Positions 63,721-64,000 of a DNA stretch of 64,000 bases are shown here, piece after piece. The stretch spans positions 1,139,034 through 1,203,033 of the forward strand of contig JACBWW010000091.1 of NCBI GenBank assembly GCA_020086605.1, read 5' to 3'. The stretch comes from Lanius collurio (lineage: Eukaryota > Chordata > Aves > Passeriformes > Laniidae). A program made the translations under genes and the position numbers. The notes under the pieces are model-generated. The model did not search any database. It was not told the origin of the DNA and worked only from the letters and a program-made list of their open reading frames with translations. Each line of letters starts with the position of its first letter. Within the stretch, counting starts at the first letter, position 1.

Positions 63721-64000
63721 CTACAGCCGGTTATTCGGTAATGGTTTGGTGGTCGCGGCTGGCCCCGGTACCGAGGGGGCTAGTCCTGGCCAAATAAACG
63801 ACGAACGGGAGATGCTGCTGGGTCACTCCCATCGGTTCTTCAGCCCTGACTTTATTTTGGCGCTGGGTCAGGCCCTGCGCCAAGATTTGTGCTTGAAACA
63901 CTTTGTTCCTGCCAAGTGACTCAGAGTAAGGGTGGGGGGGGTCATCTGTCCCGCTCGGAAGCGGTGACATTTGATGTCACGACGAGGCAGATCAGCACCG
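63721..64000. other. Right flank, no exon recognised
   Basis: Expected to be intron 1 of ACLY from conserved gene order. No coding exon or repeat is evident. Confidence 0.4.

Noticed and set aside
63360..64000. ACLY coding sequence
   Set aside because: Only the presumed promoter and untranslated first exon are expected here; no frame resembles ATP-citrate lyase.

Overview
This is nuclear DNA from a bird. The genes have many introns with GT-AG borders, the promoters are GC-rich, and the interspersed repeats are tails of CR1 LINEs, the main avian retroposon. The gene order C17orf113 - ZNF385C - NKIRAS2 - DNAJC7 - CNP - ODAD4, with the ACLY promoter expected just past the right edge, is that of human 17q21 read in reverse. 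In chicken this block lies on chromosome 27. The species cannot be told from the sequence.

Layout. Positions 1-4590 hold no supported coding exon, only a GC-rich island near 2.2-2.5 kb followed by T- and G-rich tracts. C17orf113 (4601-7593, +) is a two-exon gene whose 683-residue product looks like a domesticated hAT transposase with an N-terminal zinc finger. After 5 kb with no recognised exon, including a 396-base assembly gap inside an AT repeat, come seven exons of the zinc-finger gene ZNF385C (12730-22441, +); its first exon was not found. Its long 3' UTR meets the 3' end of NKIRAS2 (26135-27285, -; kappaB-Ras2, 191 aa) tail to tail. NKIRAS2 and DNAJC7 (27617-43259, +; TPR/J-domain co-chaperone, 502 aa, 14 coding exons) are head to head across a GC-rich shared promoter of about 330 bp. 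About 6 kb without a recognised gene follow, with back-to-back poly(A) signals on both strands. Then comes CNP (49687-54042, -; 2',3'-cyclic nucleotide phosphodiesterase, 419 aa), and immediately upstream of its promoter the 3' end of ODAD4/TTC25 (54508-63319, -; 533 aa in 12 exons), a ciliary outer-dynein-arm docking protein. The ODAD4 start lies in a GC-rich island with an RFX X-box 18 bp upstream of the ATG, probably shared with ACLY.

The genes serve unrelated functions (NF-kappaB/Ral signalling, Hsp70/Hsp90 co-chaperoning, myelin, motile cilia, a domesticated transposase). What they share is conserved, compact packing with shared promoters and abutting 3' ends. I see no bacterial-type operon, CRISPR array, tRNA, rRNA or intact mobile element. 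The observations I rate highest are the hAT-derived C17orf113 protein, the X-box at ODAD4, the reciprocal poly(A) signals where genes converge, the one-codon first coding exon of CNP, and the short C-terminus of ODAD4.
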